DNA of 64,000 nt from Candidatus Altimarinota bacterium (GCA_021734475.1 JAIPIU010000004.1:52664-116663); one strand, 5' to 3'. Counted from the stretch's first letter, positions 11,311 to 23,105 are shown. The notes: generated by a model not told the origin, from the letters alone. Numbers and translations are program-made.

Positions 11311-13227
11311 TTACATCTTCTCTATAAATTGCATTCAGATTAAATTCATTGCTTTTTTGAGAATCTCTAGTGATTGATCTACTAGGCGAAGTCTAGCATT
11401 TTTGATATTATATGGAGCGGAAAGTATTTTTATATTTGCGTAATATGAATTCAAAAGTTTGGATAGATCCAATAGATATCTACATATTAAATGTGGAGCT
11501 AAATCTTTTTGAGCATCAATAACTACTGATTCAAATTCTGAAAGTTTTTTGATGATATCAAATTCGAGATCCTCTGTGAGGAGGGATCAAATCCCCCTAT
11601 GTTCCCCCTTTATCAAGGGGGTATTAGTCGAGGAGGACACAGCTGGTTCGCTAAGAAGTTTATTTAGTCTTGCTCATGTATAGAGAACATAAGCTCAACT
11701 TTCTCATTGCATATCAAGAGCCTCGCGTAGATCGAAAGTAATATCTTTGGATATATCTGTTTTTGTAAGCAAAAATCTAAATGATCAGATTGCTAATTTT
11801 TCTGAGACCTCATCGAGTCGAATATCTAATGCTTCTGGATGTCTTTCTTTGGTTTCTCGATAAGCTTTCTGATGTAGTATCTCCATCATTTCATCAATAG
11901 TGACTGTTCGTCATTTGCGAGATGCGAATGGTAAACGCTTTTCAGATTTTTCTTCATCTGTGAGTTTATATCAAGAATCAAGCAATGTCTGAGGTGTAAG
12001 ATAAACTACTCCATATGGTAAATGTAAATATTGTTTACGATCGTTGGTATATCACAAAAGTTTGAGTGATGATTTTACAACTTCTTGAGCGGCATTTTGT
12101 CTGTTGTCTATCACAGTAATTGAGATGTCGTAATTTCCAAAATGTCATTTCATTTTATCGTGATCTTGTGAATGAGTAGTATAAATTATTTTTCAATCTG
12201 GAGCATGAGTAAACACATCATATTTAAAATCTTTGGATAAGTATCATAATTTTCGCATAGCAAAAGCTATATCTTTGGCAACATATGTTGCTACTCAATC
12301 AGATTTGATAAGTATTTGGTATTGTTTCTCTTGGTTAGCGTATTCTGGAAGCGAAGATAAATCTATCACTCGACATCCAGCAGCAGCTCACTCTTCCATA
12401 TATTTGATGTATCCATTTTCTCTGAGTTTATCCATAGTCTCAGCGAAAAATTTGAGATGCAAAATATCTGTTTCTCGATTGACTACATCAAAATGTGCGT
12501 TCATTCTTCGACAAGATTTGAATTGCTCAATAGTACATTTTTGTACATAGTCAGTATGTATCTCATTAATTGTAGGATCATTTCACTCCTCTATTTGAAT
12601 TAATAAATCTGAAAGATATTTTTTAAATTCTAGATCTTCCTCTTTGTTTCTCATTTTAGCATATACTTCTCCACAATAATGATCAAATTTTAAATCTGAT
12701 TCCAAAGGAATTTTGTAATACAAATGTCATACCAAATTGTATCCCACATTTACTCAGCTATCATCTCAATAGTCAAAAGAATGAACATCATATCAGCAAT
12801 AAGAATAAATTCTACGAATAGAATCTCAGATACAAATATTTCTAGCCTGTCATATATGTAGTGGTTTATTGGGATTAGCAGACATATATTCAACGATAAC
12901 CTTGGAATCGGAAATCGGGAATTTGGAATTTGGAATTTGAGAAGATAGGACGTCGTTGATAAATTTTTGTTTATTAATATGTGCGTTTATATAGGCTCAT
13001 AAATTTTGAAAGGATGAAAAAAAATCAGACTTAAGATTTTGTGATAAGTCTTGTGAAATATCGTTTGGTGCTTTTCAGATTTGTTTGGAAATTCTAAAGC
13101 ATGGAAATGCTAGATCTCCAGGTATATTTTCTGGTGGTATTTCGATAATAGAAAAAATTTCTTCTACAGGTAGATTAAGATGTGAAGAAAGTATTTCAGC
13201 GAAGTGTTGTTTGTAAGTGTTGATCAT
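11311..13227 (-). CDS. argS: Arginyl-tRNA synthetase
   Basis: 638 aa under code 25. Class I synthetase: an N-terminal additional domain, then EYMSANPNKPLHIGQARN with the HIGH-type HIGQ, VATYVAKDIAFAMRKL, KGRTVTIDEMM at the signature-loop position, and a DALR-type anticodon domain ending NLICMQFIEKM. It charges tRNA-Arg. Two repeat-derived stretches are translated in frame: IPNSKFPISDS before the catalytic domain (12900-12946) and NTPLIKGEHRGIG in the anticodon domain (11589-11627). Both are absent from the usual family layout. No SD precedes the ATG. Confidence 0.93.
11589..11627. repeat. Family C palindrome inside argS
   Basis: AAATCCCCCT..CCCCCTTTATCAAGGGGG-TATTAG. It has the same ends and loop as the copy inside the C10 protease gene at 61206-61243. 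Confidence 0.85.
12900..12946. repeat. Family D (GGAATTGGGAATT-type) segment in argS
   Basis: A run of GGAATCGG/GGAATTTGG units, translated as IPNSKFPISDS. Similar runs occur in tyrS (15590-15620), dprA (35406-35450) and intergenically at 29108-29145 and 39023-39112. Confidence 0.65.
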
Positions 13228-13258
13228 CTGATGATGAGAGGATGTAAAGTGTGCTAAT

Positions 13259-13556
13259 GCGCTCCTTTGGACTTGTCCTGAAACATGAAGGGAAAGGAGC
13301 TGGATTCGCTAAAGGCGAAGACTGAGGATTTATAAACTTTTAATTTAAATCCCTCCGCCCTTCGGGCACCTCCCTTTATCAAGGGAGACAAAGTTATCTT
13401 GGAAGTTTAATTTTTTTTCAACAATTATCAATTAAAAAAATCTCTTTATTTATTACTCCCTCTTAGTCTCCCTCTAAATTAGAGGGAGAAAATAAAAGCT
13501 CTCCTTTATTTTACGAAGTCCTTTGCATAGTCAAAGGAGAGGAGGGTTGGGTGGAG
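13259..13556. repeat. Cluster of family C palindromes upstream of argS
   Basis: Seen: GCTCCTTTGG..AAAGGAGC, CTGAGGATTTATAA, CCTCCGCCCTTCGGGCACC with CTTTATCAAGGGAG, CTCCCTC..GAGGGAG and CTCTCCTTT..AAAGGAGAG. The 390-bp gap between argS and the next gene is made of these elements; no gene is seen. Confidence 0.8.
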
Positions 13557-13567
13557 TAATTATCAAT

Positions 13568-13600
13568 TAAAAAAATCCCCAGCCAATAAGCTAAGGGATT
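13568..13600 (-). terminator. Terminator of the 193-aa gene
   Basis: Minus strand AATCCCTTAGC-TTATT-GGCTGGGGATT followed by T7. Confidence 0.8.
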
Positions 13601-13618
13601 ATATTGTTTTAATGTGAT

Positions 13619-14200
13619 TTATGAAATTCCTTCAAATTTATCCATCAATGTCTTGATATTGGCTGGCATTGGTCTTTTGAACCATAGCCATGGATTTTCA
13701 TTATGAACCGCAATTTCTTCTAATTCTTCCTCGATGTTAACTTCATCGGATTTGATGCTTTTTATTGCCGATGAAAGCTTGTCGACATACAATTCAAATG
13801 AGTTACCAGATTCCAATTTAGGACACATAGCCAAGAAAGCTTCTTTTGATTGTTCATTATCAAATGAAAATTTTGAAACCAATTCTTTTTCGAAGTTAGG
13901 AAATGTTTCGGTTAGAATCGTTCTAAATTCTTTTTCAACTTTATCTTTGAAAGCAATATCAATAGAAAGGGTTTTTTGTAGACGTATAACCTTTTTGAAT
14001 CTTTCTAATTGATATTTAGATTCTACCATTGTATTTATAATAGAACCAAACATCCAAAAGAAACCAAGCACAGTCAATATTATACCAGCAAGTTGAAATC
14101 CTGAAATTGGACAATCATAGGATATTAAAGGCCTTGGTAAGAAAACGATTAAACAAATACCAACGATCAAACTCGGAATAGAAAAAAGTTTATTATACAT
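13619..14200 (-). CDS. Orphan membrane protein, UGA-free
   Basis: 193 aa with two hydrophobic helices (about residues 7-24 and 36-58), then a charged, coiled, probably cytoplasmic domain rich in Lys and Glu. All seven or so glycines use GGN, unlike neighbours where TGA dominates; the stop is TAA. It is a stand-alone unit with a consensus promoter and its own terminator. No family recognised. One of the UGA-free gene set described in the findings. Confidence 0.8.
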   Translation of the reverse strand: MYNKLFSIPSLIVGICLIVFLPRPLISYDCPISGFQLAGIILTVLGFFWMFGSIINTMVESKYQLERFKKVIRLQKTLSIDIAFKDKVEKEFRTILTETFPNFEKELVSKFSFDNEQSKEAFLAMCPKLESGNSFELYVDKLSSAIKSIKSDEVNIEEELEEIAVHNENPWLWFKRPMPANIKTLMDKFEGIS

Positions 14201-14240
14201 AATTCAAAATTTTAATTATTATTTTATTTTTGTTCAACTC

Positions 14241-14268
14241 TTTATATGTATTTAATATTAAATGTCAA
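14241..14268 (-). promoter_or_regulatory. Promoter of the 193-aa gene
   Basis: TTGACA, 16-bp spacer, TATAAA, with an AT-rich leader of about 40 nt to the ATG at 14200. Confidence 0.8.
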
Positions 14269-14285
14269 TAGTAATTTTTATAGAA

Positions 14286-14431
14286 TAGATTCCGGCTTGT
14301 CCTGCCATTGCGGGATTAAATACTTCGTCATTGCGAGGAATCCACCAGTGCGGATAACGAAGCAATCTTATTTATTTTAATTTAAGATCGCCACTCCAAC
14401 ACCAATACTGATGTAGGATCGCGATGACTAG
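14286..14431. repeat. Mixed family A and B repeats upstream of tyrS
   Basis: A family A half (ATTCCGGCTTG), then a family B unit from TCATTGCGAGG to GAAGCAATCTT (14331-14374), then an imperfect AAGATCGCC..GGATCGCGATGAC. No gene is seen here. Confidence 0.75.
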
Positions 14432-14512
14432 TTAAAATAGGAATAACAAATTGAATTGTCTTTGTGATCAGATTTATTATAAGATTGATGTTTTAAATCC
14501 TTATATTCAAAA

Positions 14513-15820
14513 ATGAACTTGAAAGAAGAGTGGGAAAGTCGTGGTCTAGTGTACCAATTTAGTGATGAAAAACTTTTTGATGCATATAACAAATGAGGAG
14601 AAAAATTTTATATATGATTTGATCCATCAGCTGATAGTCTCCAGATAGGAAATATGTTCTCTGTGATGGCAGCTATTCACTTAATGAAATATGGAAATAA
14701 ATGTTATTTTTTGGTATGAGGAGCGACAGGTATGATCTGAGACCCTAGTCTAAAAGATGCTGAAAGATCTTTTTTGTCAGAAGAACAGCTTAGACATAAT
14801 GAACAATCAATATACAATCAACTAAAAACCTTCCTAAATAATATCAAAAAAAACTATGATATAGATTTTGATTATGAAATGGTGAATAACTATGATTTTT
14901 TTAAATGAATGGATTATTTGAAATTTCTACGTGAAGTATGAAAATACATGACAATCAATACTATGATAGCCAAAGAATCTGTAAAAAAAAGAATAACAGA
15001 TCCTGATAAATCTATCACATATGCGGAGTTTAGTTATATGTTGATTCAGTGATTCGACTTTTTGACTCTGTTTGATAAATATGGAGTAAAAATGCAACTA
15101 GGATGATCTGACCAACGATGAAATGTAACTACATGAATGGAATTGATAAGAAAAAAATTAGATAAAGAAGCTTTTTGTATGACGATACCTTTGGTAACTG
15201 ATGCAAGTGGAGCTAAATATGGTAAGTCAGCTGGTAATGCTGTACGAGTAGATAGAACAAAAAATAGTCCGTATTTTGTTTATCAATTTTTTATGAATGC
15301 TGAAGATGAATTGATAGGCAAACTTTTGAAAGTGTTTTCTTTGAAATCAGTAGAAGAGATAGATGAAATAGTAGCTAAACATAACGAAAAACCAGAGCTT
15401 AGATATGGACAAAAAGAGCTTGCTAGCCGAGTTGTAGAAGTGTTGTTTGGAAAAGAAGCAGTAATACAAGCAGAGAAAATAAGTAAGGTTCTTTTTGGAT
15501 GAGAAAATATTATGGATACTATCAAATGATTTAATGAGTCTGATCTGGATGCTTTGGCTGTAGAAACTTGATGAATAAATGTAAAGGAATCTGGAATTGG
15601 GAATTTGGAATCAGGGATTAAAGTATTGGATATGTTTACCGAAGTAGGCTTAACAAGCTCCAATGGTGATGCAAAGAAAATGATACAATCAGCCTCGTTA
15701 TTTATAAATGAAGAAAAAATTAGCAATCCTCAAATGATAATTTCAAAAGAAAATTTTGTGAATGGAATATTATTGCTCAGAAAGGGAAAGAAACAGTTTA
15801 AAGTAGTAAGACTTTGATAA
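14513..15820 (+). CDS. tyrS: Tyrosyl-tRNA synthetase
   Basis: 435 aa under code 25. Class I TyrRS: FDPSADSLQIGNM at the HIGH position, GGATGMIGDPS, YMLIQGFDFL, QLGGSDQRGN, a KMSKS-like KYGKSAG, and a C-terminal S4 RNA-binding domain (about residues 365-435). It charges tRNA-Tyr. A family D segment (GIGNLESGI) sits at the start of the S4 linker. The last codons are Leu-TGA-TAA, adding a single Gly after the point where a standard-code gene would stop. Confidence 0.95.
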
Positions 15821-15944
15821 ACGTAGACCAACATCAATAAACATAGATAAATATAGACAAAAATAGTAAAAACAGCTAAAAGCTAAGTTCTAAAAGCTAA
15901 TGATTTTTTTGTACTTTACAGCACTGCAAAAATCTTTGATTTTT

Positions 15945-15972
15945 TTGACAAATAGGAATTTTTGACTATAAT
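15945..15972 (+). promoter_or_regulatory. Strong promoter of the 534-aa secreted protein gene
   Basis: TTGACA, 16-bp spacer, TATAAT; the ATG follows 30 bp later. A perfect sigma70-type match. Confidence 0.85.
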
Positions 15973-16002
15973 TTATACGTATTTTAAAACGTGTAAACAA
16001 AA

Positions 16003-17607
16003 ATGAAAAAAATAAATCTGATGAGAATCTATATCTTGCTTACCATATTTTTGTGATTGTGAGCTGTTTGGGTATCTGCTCAGACTACTCTAAATTTTGT
16101 GGGAGTAAATATATGATCTATAGATCAAAAATTTTCTGATGTGGTTTTTAGAGCAAATTGAAATGACTTCATGTGATCATTTTTTTGGTTGAATGCTAAA
16201 TCTTTGGACAGTGGTGAGGTGATAAGTTTTAGCTGATCTAGTCCAGAGAAAACATGTTTTAAACAAGTGAGATGACTATATTACAATTCTCAGAGATGAA
16301 ATAGAGTACGACCATTGGATAGTGCTACTAGAGATTATTTATCATTTTCAAATCCTTCATATAATAATTTAACTATAAGTGGATGACTATATACCAGCTG
16401 TAGTGGTGATGAATATAGCGTATATGGACAAGTAAGCTATCATGTAAGTGGAGATTCGTATAACTCTTATTTGGTAGCATGAACAAAATACAATCGATGA
16501 ACCAATACTATATCATGAGAGTTCGCTAAAAGTTTTCAAAGATTTGATAATAAATTTCCTATAGGATATATCTATGATAGTCATGGATGATGAATAGGAT
16601 TTGTATGATCTTTTCCTTGATGAGGATCAACACAGGCATGAAGTGCTAATAATCATTCAAATTTAATAACAAGTCTGAATAACTGAAGCTGAATAAATAA
16701 TATATTTGGATATTGATGAACAAACAATAGTGAAATTAATTGATGATGAATAACTATAAGTACTACAGCATGAAATGCTTTGAATACACTTTTGAATGTG
16801 TGAATACAATGAACTATATGACTTTCATTCTCTGTAAATACTGTAGAAAAAAATACTCTACTATGAAACTTTGATAGAAAGACTCTGATGTTTAATACAC
16901 TAAATGTAAACTTTTCTAAACTAATAAACCAAGTAAGACAAAATTCTGAAAATATGTGTAGAGGTAAATATAAAGATGTTGGATTTATTACAACTTTTGC
17001 TGATGATAATTTATTCTGTATAGATTTTAACTTATCTAGTGCCAAGAAGATAGTTTTAAACTCAACAGATATATTTAATTTGAGAAATAAAATATTAATA
17101 ACAAAAAATGGTGATATACAGATAGATAAGACAATGAGTTCAACAGATTGACCTACAAGTATATTTATAGATAATGGAAATCTGATACTAAATCAAAATA
17201 TGTGATGAATATCTATGGATTGAAATGGATATCCTAGTATCTCTAATGCCGTAACTAGTTGAGCATATTTGAAATGAAATTTTATAGTGAATGGATTGAT
17301 ATATGCTTTGAGCGGATCAACTAAATCAGACTTTGGACATAAATTATTTATCAATTGAAAATTAGCTAGTTTGAACACTCCAAGTATACCAAGTGAATGA
17401 AGAAAAGCTCAAGTAAAAGATGTATTGAATACCGGAGCAGATACTTATAATAATTTTATACGGCTAGATAGGGTATTTACACGACAATGTGATCCTATAA
17501 ATGGAATATGAGATGATAATGTGAATTGTTCTCACTCTGGAGATAACAATGCCCTATTACCACTAGTTATAATAGATGGATATTATCCAAACAATTTGAT
17601 AAAATAA
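16003..17607 (+). CDS. Secreted protein of unknown function
   Basis: 534 aa under code 25. Signal peptide about residues 1-26 (ends VWVSAQ). The mature part is rich in Gly, Ser and Asn with several cysteines. A C-terminal half (NGDIQI, DNGNLILNQN, GNFIVNGLIYAL) has repetitive beta-strand character, and it ends with PLVIIDGYYPNN. No catalytic motif recognised. It has its own strong promoter and terminator, so it is probably an abundant surface or extracellular protein. Confidence 0.75.
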
Positions 17608-17654
17608 AATTTAAAAATAAAATAATAGGAATTATTGAAATTTCTATGTAATAG

Positions 17655-17687
17655 AAAAAATAGTTAAGAGAGCCTTAACTATTTTTT
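17655..17687. terminator. Bidirectional terminator
   Basis: AAAAAATAGTTAAG-AGAGC-CTTAACTATTTTTT between two convergent genes. Confidence 0.9.
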
Positions 17688-17694
17688 ATTATAT

Positions 17695-20600
17695 CTATTT
17701 TAGGTATTGATTTAGATCTATATCTTTGGATAATAAATTATCATAGGAATCTTTTACCTGGATAGATACCAGTCCCAAAGAAGGCATTTGAAATGATGCA
17801 AAATTATCTTTGAATTCATTTAAGACTTCACCACTAGATCATAATATCTTTCATCAAAGTACAGAAGATAAATCATCTTCAAACAATAAAAGCACGGTAT
17901 AAGATCAGTCTTCATTTTGTTTAACTACAGATTTGTTTTCTATAATAAATGGTGGCTGAGTATCTTTGGAAACTATATTTATCTCTATAGTCTGACTATT
18001 TGAAAATCACTCACTTGTGATTGCTATTAGTTTCAATTCATGTTTTCATGGCTTGATATCATTGCTTGTGATTGCTTTGATATCAGTTAAACTTTTTCTA
18101 CCAGATGGATATTTGAATGTTCATACTTGAGTCTGATCTATCATCACATTAACATATTCTATATCTGCTGGACTCTGTATTTCGTATCGTATAGATGCTT
18201 TGGTAGATATATTTCATTCAGATTCAGGTTTGATTATATTTACTTTGATAGATGTATCTTCTTGGGCTGTCCTACCTTCACAGAAATCAACAGGCTCTTG
18301 TAAAAATACATTATTGAAATTGTAAACTACTTTTCAAGACATTGGATTTTCTCAGCTAAGTTGAGTAGATTGTTTTCGTCGATCTATAATTTCTTGCAAA
18401 TCCATTTCATTTGGCATAAATGTAGATGGAGTGATAATATATCAATTAGAAGACTCTTCTGCTGGAGTATATGGACTAATTTTACCATTACATGAAGAAT
18501 CAAATTGTATTGATGATACTGGATCATCAATTGTTCATGGCATACTTTTGATATATCATATAGTACTAACAATCCAATCTCAAGGAGTAGAATCTCAAGG
18601 TAATTTTCACGAAACTTTTGATATTGATGTAGATGCTACTTCTATTTTTGGCATTTCTTCGTTTTGGATATATCACTTATTCAACAGTTCTCATAGAAAC
18701 GATTTAACAGGATTGGCATGTATTGTTCATCCAAAAGCATTTCTATTCATAGGAGTAGCATCTGCATTTCATGCTCGGAAAAGAGCTACTTTACTAGGCG
18801 TATATGATGCTAACCAACCATCTCTTGGGCGACTTCATTTTTCTGTTTTAACATTTGATGTTCATGTTTTGAGTGCAAATTTCAATCACGAAACATTGAA
18901 TTTACTAGCTCGTCATCCTAATCTATTTGCTGGATCTGATAATATATTTCGAAGTATATATCAAATTCATGGTTTGATGATATTGTCCTGATATTGAACC
19001 TCTTTCTGATAAATTATAGATCAATCACTAGATTTGATTTCTAATATAGGACTAATTTCTGCTGGTTTTCATCACATAGTAAGATGAGAATACGCATTAG
19101 CTAATTCAAGCATAGTAACTTCTCATGCTCACAAAGCTAATGTATAACCATAGTTTACACTTGGACTAATTCATTTTAATCATAGATTGATCAAAAATGG
19201 TTTAGCAACTTCTTCTCATCCTAGAGCAAGAAACATTTTTGTAGAAGGTATATTTCTACTATGACCTAGTGCCCATTTCAATGGCAATAATCATTCAAAT
19301 TTATCATCAGCATTATTTGGTTTATCTGGTCATATCTGGAATGGGATATCATATATTGGAGTATCTATAGTCAAAGGTAGTTTATCAAATCATAAAGAAT
19401 AAATAAATGGTTTGATAGCTGATCAAGATTGTCTTGGCCTTCTAATCATATCGTTTTGTCATTGAATTTGTTCATTGAAATAATCTAGAGAACCAACATA
19501 TGCTAATACATCTCAACTATAAGTATCTATATATATCATAGAACTATTGGAAGCTCAGTTGTCCTGTAAAACATAAATATTATTTAGAAGTGCCTGTTCT
19601 GCTACCTGTTGCATATTGTAATCTAATGTAGTAGTAACAGTCAATCATCAATTTGTGACTGTCTCTTTACCAAATTCATTTTCCAACTCCTCTATTATCC
19701 ATTGAACAAAATGTGGAGCCTTGATAGGAAAAATATTCTTTTTGAATTGTAGATCTAATCATTGCAAAAAAGCATCCTTTAACTGACTTTCATCTATATA
19801 TCAGTCTTCATACATTCTTCATAACGTAATATCTTTTCTTCAGTTTGCGTATTTTATATAATATTCCTGTCATTGGAAAAATATATTGAAAGATCACAAT
19901 CATTCTACAAACTTAATAAATGAGTTAGCATCTCTCTTATTTGATAAATCTGCAGATGACATAGCCTGTTGAAACTTTAAAAGAACCTGAGCTTTTAAAC
20001 TACTAGATCATACAGTAGCTCAAGTTCACTGTGACTGTGTATCTGATAAAAAGGATTGATCAAGCGAAACATCGTTTCAAAATCAATCTTTTACTTGTAT
20101 TTCTCACATCAAAAGACATCTTCTTTTGTAAGGATCATATAATGATGGTCACTTGGGTAAAGATGCTAATATAGAGGACTGCAATATATTTAATTGATCT
20201 GCTGGTATTCCAAAATATGTTTTGGAAGCTGCTTGAATTCAAAAAGAATTATTTCCAAACGAAATATAATTTAAATATAATTCTAGTGTCTTTTCTTTGA
20301 TAGCTCTCTTGAGTTTGGTACTATCCAGCTTACCTTGTTCTTTTCTAACTCGATCCTCTAAAACTCAATTTAATTTTTTGGTAAGAACCATTTCTTTTAA
20401 TTTTCTTTGAACTTTTCTATCTTTGGTTAAAAGTAGATTTCTAACAAGCTGCTGTGGTATAGTAGAAGCTCACTGTAATCTACTAGCAGGATTGAGAACC
20501 TTGCTAACAGCCGCTCTAAATATTCACATAGGATCAAGTCATTGATGTTCTCGATAACGTTGATCTTCTATAGCAATTATTGCGTTTATCATATTGGTAT

Positions 20601-20934
20601 TTACGCCAGAAAAATCTATATATTCTCTATTTTCAGAAAACACTTTGTATAACTCCACCCCATTTCTATCTTGAATGATAGTTGCTTGTGAAAATACCAT
20701 ATTCCTGACTTCTGAAACATCTGGCAAATCACTATATATAAATACTCTAGCTAATATAAATCATCAAACTAATAATACTCATAATCAATACAAAAAAATC
20801 TGAATTATAATCTTTTTTATAGGTAACTTTTTTTTTGATCAATAAAAATTTGGTTTTATAAAACCCCTATGACTAGTTTTGGATCTACTAGGTTTGTGTT
20901 GATGTAGGTCTCATATGTTGTAATTTTTCATCAT
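17695..20934 (-). CDS. Class A penicillin-binding protein
   Basis: 1,079 aa under code 25. Domains in order: cytoplasmic basic tail, one membrane helix (about residues 40-64), glycosyltransferase 51 domain (IAIEDQRYREHQGLDP, GASTIPQQLVRN, RKLKEMVLTKKL), transpeptidase domain (SGSAIKPF as SxxK, SRN as SxN, KTGT) and a C-terminal stretch with Ig-like strands (NIIKPESEG onward). It polymerises and cross-links peptidoglycan. Family PBP1A; longer than the usual 750-850 aa because of inserts and the C-terminal extension. Two ATGs (20934, 20931) are possible starts. Confidence 0.93.
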
Positions 20935-20966
20935 GATATATTTTTTTTTCTTAAATAACTAAAAAA

Positions 20967-21017
20967 AATCATTTGCTCTGTGTATATAATAATTACATCA
21001 CAAAAAACAAATGATTC
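20967..21017 (-). terminator. Probable terminator of the LysM-CHAP gene
   Basis: Arms AATCATTTG and CAAATGATT around a loop of about 30 nt, with a T-tract on the minus strand. Confidence 0.55.
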
Positions 21018-21038
21018 TTATAATTTATCAGTCGTAAA

Positions 21039-22124
21039 CTATGGATATATATATCAAATTATTTTTGAATTTGAGCTATTATCTGTACGTTTTGTTACTA
21101 TATATTTTCATGCATAATTCATATCTTCTATAATCATATCTCAATTGGAAGCATCGTATGATCTTACGATTCAAACATGTCATGCTGCACTTCTAAGTTG
21201 ATTATAAACTACTATAGATCATGCTCTAGGTGATTTTCATACTGATAATCATGCTGCAGAAGCATTTCAATATCGTTCTTTTGCATTTCATCCAAATGGT
21301 CTATCTTGATTATTTTCATCTGTATATGGGAATATCTTTGGCATCTGAGTTGCTACATACCAAGTACAATTTCATGGAGCAAATCTATTATTAATTTTTT
21401 TATTGAAAACATACTTTGATAATATTTTTTTGGATGTTGATCAATTTGAAGTTGTAGCACTAGCCGTGCTTGTAGATGTACTACTTGTAGTAGGTTTTTT
21501 GGTTGAATTAGCCAAAGGTTTGTTGATTACAGGTACATATTTTTTAATTGGTTTTGGCTCTGGAGCTGGTCTTTCCAACAATCAGATTTCGTAAGCTTTT
21601 TCATAACTAATAGGAAGAAATAACTCTTGTCATTGTTGTAGAATTTCTGTTTCGTCAGGAATACTATTTAGTGCCATAAAATCTTCCAAATTGAAATTAT
21701 ATTTGTTTGCAAATACCAAAACATTGGATTTGTCTGTCAGAGAATAAATTATTCATTCTTCATTGTCAGTCACAACCAATTTATCTCAAGGCCTTATTGG
21801 TCTAGATCAGATATTATTAATTTTTTTGATATGAGATACTGTAATTCAGAAAGTACTAGCAATCTTTGAAAGATTGTCTCAAGGCTGAACTACATATTGG
21901 ATTATTCATTGATCTTGTTCATTCAATTCTACTATTGCTATAGAATCCAAACTTATAGAATCTGAACTACCATCATCTATTTGAACAAACAATGGTTGAT
22001 TGATATAGATCTTTTCATTTCACTTGGACAATTCATCTGCGTAAACAATTATTATTACAAATAGGATAATTTGTAATACCGTAAAAATAAACTTTAATTT
22101 ACTTTTAGAGTAATTCTTTGGCAT
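21039..22124 (-). CDS. LysM-CHAP peptidoglycan hydrolase
   Basis: 361 aa under code 25. N-terminal membrane/signal helix about residues 10-30. Two LysM modules (YVVQPGDNLSKIASTFGIT and a second around NKYNFNLEDFMALN). A Ser/Thr-rich linker, then a C-terminal CHAP domain with catalytic Cys in GNCTWYV and His in AAGHVGIV. Likely an exported cell-wall amidase or endopeptidase. It follows tRNA-Ser on the same strand and precedes the PBP. Confidence 0.9.
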
Positions 22125-22142
22125 AAGATTTTTAAATTTAAA

Positions 22143-22232
<90 letters not shown>

Positions 22233-22387
22233 ACAACATACAATGAAACAAATAGTGAACAATGGCCGAACATTTACAAATGTGTATATTATGTTTTTGG
22301 GGTTGATTTTCAAGTACTAAATGATTACACATTATTTTGGTTAAAAATAATGTTTACAATTAGGCTTTTTAATACGTAGTAAAATAT

Positions 22388-22900
22388 ATGGAGAATTTGC
22401 AAAAATTTTATCCAATACAAACTTGAGAGAATAATCCAATATTAAGGAAAGTTTCTGTAGAAATAAAAAATATAGACGATGATATAAAAGAGTTTGGAGA
22501 AGAACTTATTGAGCTGATGCAATTATATGATGGAGCATGATTAGCCGCTCCTCAAGTATGAAGAAACATAAGAATGATAGCTACTACACAATGGAAAGAA
22601 ACAAAAAATAGTATAAAACTTTTGAGTAAAATATTGATGATAAACCCAAAAATAATTGAAAAATCCAAAGATATTGTAGTCAGCGAAGAAGCTTGTCTAT
22701 CTATACCAAACTTCAAATGAAAGGTAAAAAGATATAAATATATAGTAGTTGAATATTTAGATTTAGATGGAAAATTAAAAAAGAAAAAACTAAAAGATTT
22801 AGATGCTTTTATAGTACAACATGAATATGATCATTTAGATTGAGTCTTGTTTATAGATAAAATTATTAAAAATAGTTGAAAGTCGAATGTAAAAAGTTAA
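22388..22900 (+). CDS. def: Peptide deformylase
   Basis: 170 aa under code 25. All three metal/active-site motifs are visible: GAGLAAPQVG, EACLSIP (usually EGCLS) and QHEYDHLDG. It removes the formyl group from nascent N-terminal methionine. Single-domain, normal length. Preceded by the divergent tRNA-Ser gene. Confidence 0.96.
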
Positions 22901-22924
22901 AAGTCTGAAGCTGTTTTTTATTAT

Positions 22925-22995
22925 GGCACCTTGACAGAGTGGTCTATTGTACGGGTCTGCAATCCCGCTAAAGCGGGACGAATCCCACAGGTGCT
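22925..22995 (+). pseudogene. tRNA-Cys-like copy with palindrome replacing its middle
   Basis: The first 40 nt match the intact tRNA-Cys at 23032, and so does the 3' end. The anticodon-stem 3' side, variable loop and T-stem 5' side are replaced by the palindrome TCCCGCTAAAGCGGGA. Possibly a dead copy, possibly a variant that folds as CGGG/CCCG plus an imperfect T-arm. Confidence 0.7.
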
Positions 22996-23031
22996 AATTA
23001 TTATTAAGTCGTTCTTCAAAAAAATATTTAT

Positions 23032-23105
23032 GGCACCTTGACAGAGTGGTCTATTGTACGGGTCTGCAAAACCTTGGCTCGTGGGTTCGAATCCCACAGG
23101 TGCCT
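23032..23105 (+). tRNA. tRNA-Cys (anticodon GCA)
   Basis: Acceptor GGCACCT/AGGTGCC, discriminator T, CCA not encoded; anticodon loop CTGCAAA and an intact T-arm (GTGGG-TTCGAAT-CCCAC). Confidence 0.93.

Noticed and set aside
18431..18991. 186-aa plus-strand reading frame
   Set aside because: It lies antisense to the class A PBP gene, whose transpeptidase motifs are clear in the other frame.
23032..23105. A tRNA-Gly(UCA) that would read UGA
   Set aside because: None of the tRNAs in the window has anticodon UCA; this one is tRNA-Cys with GCA. The UGA-reading tRNA must lie outside the window.
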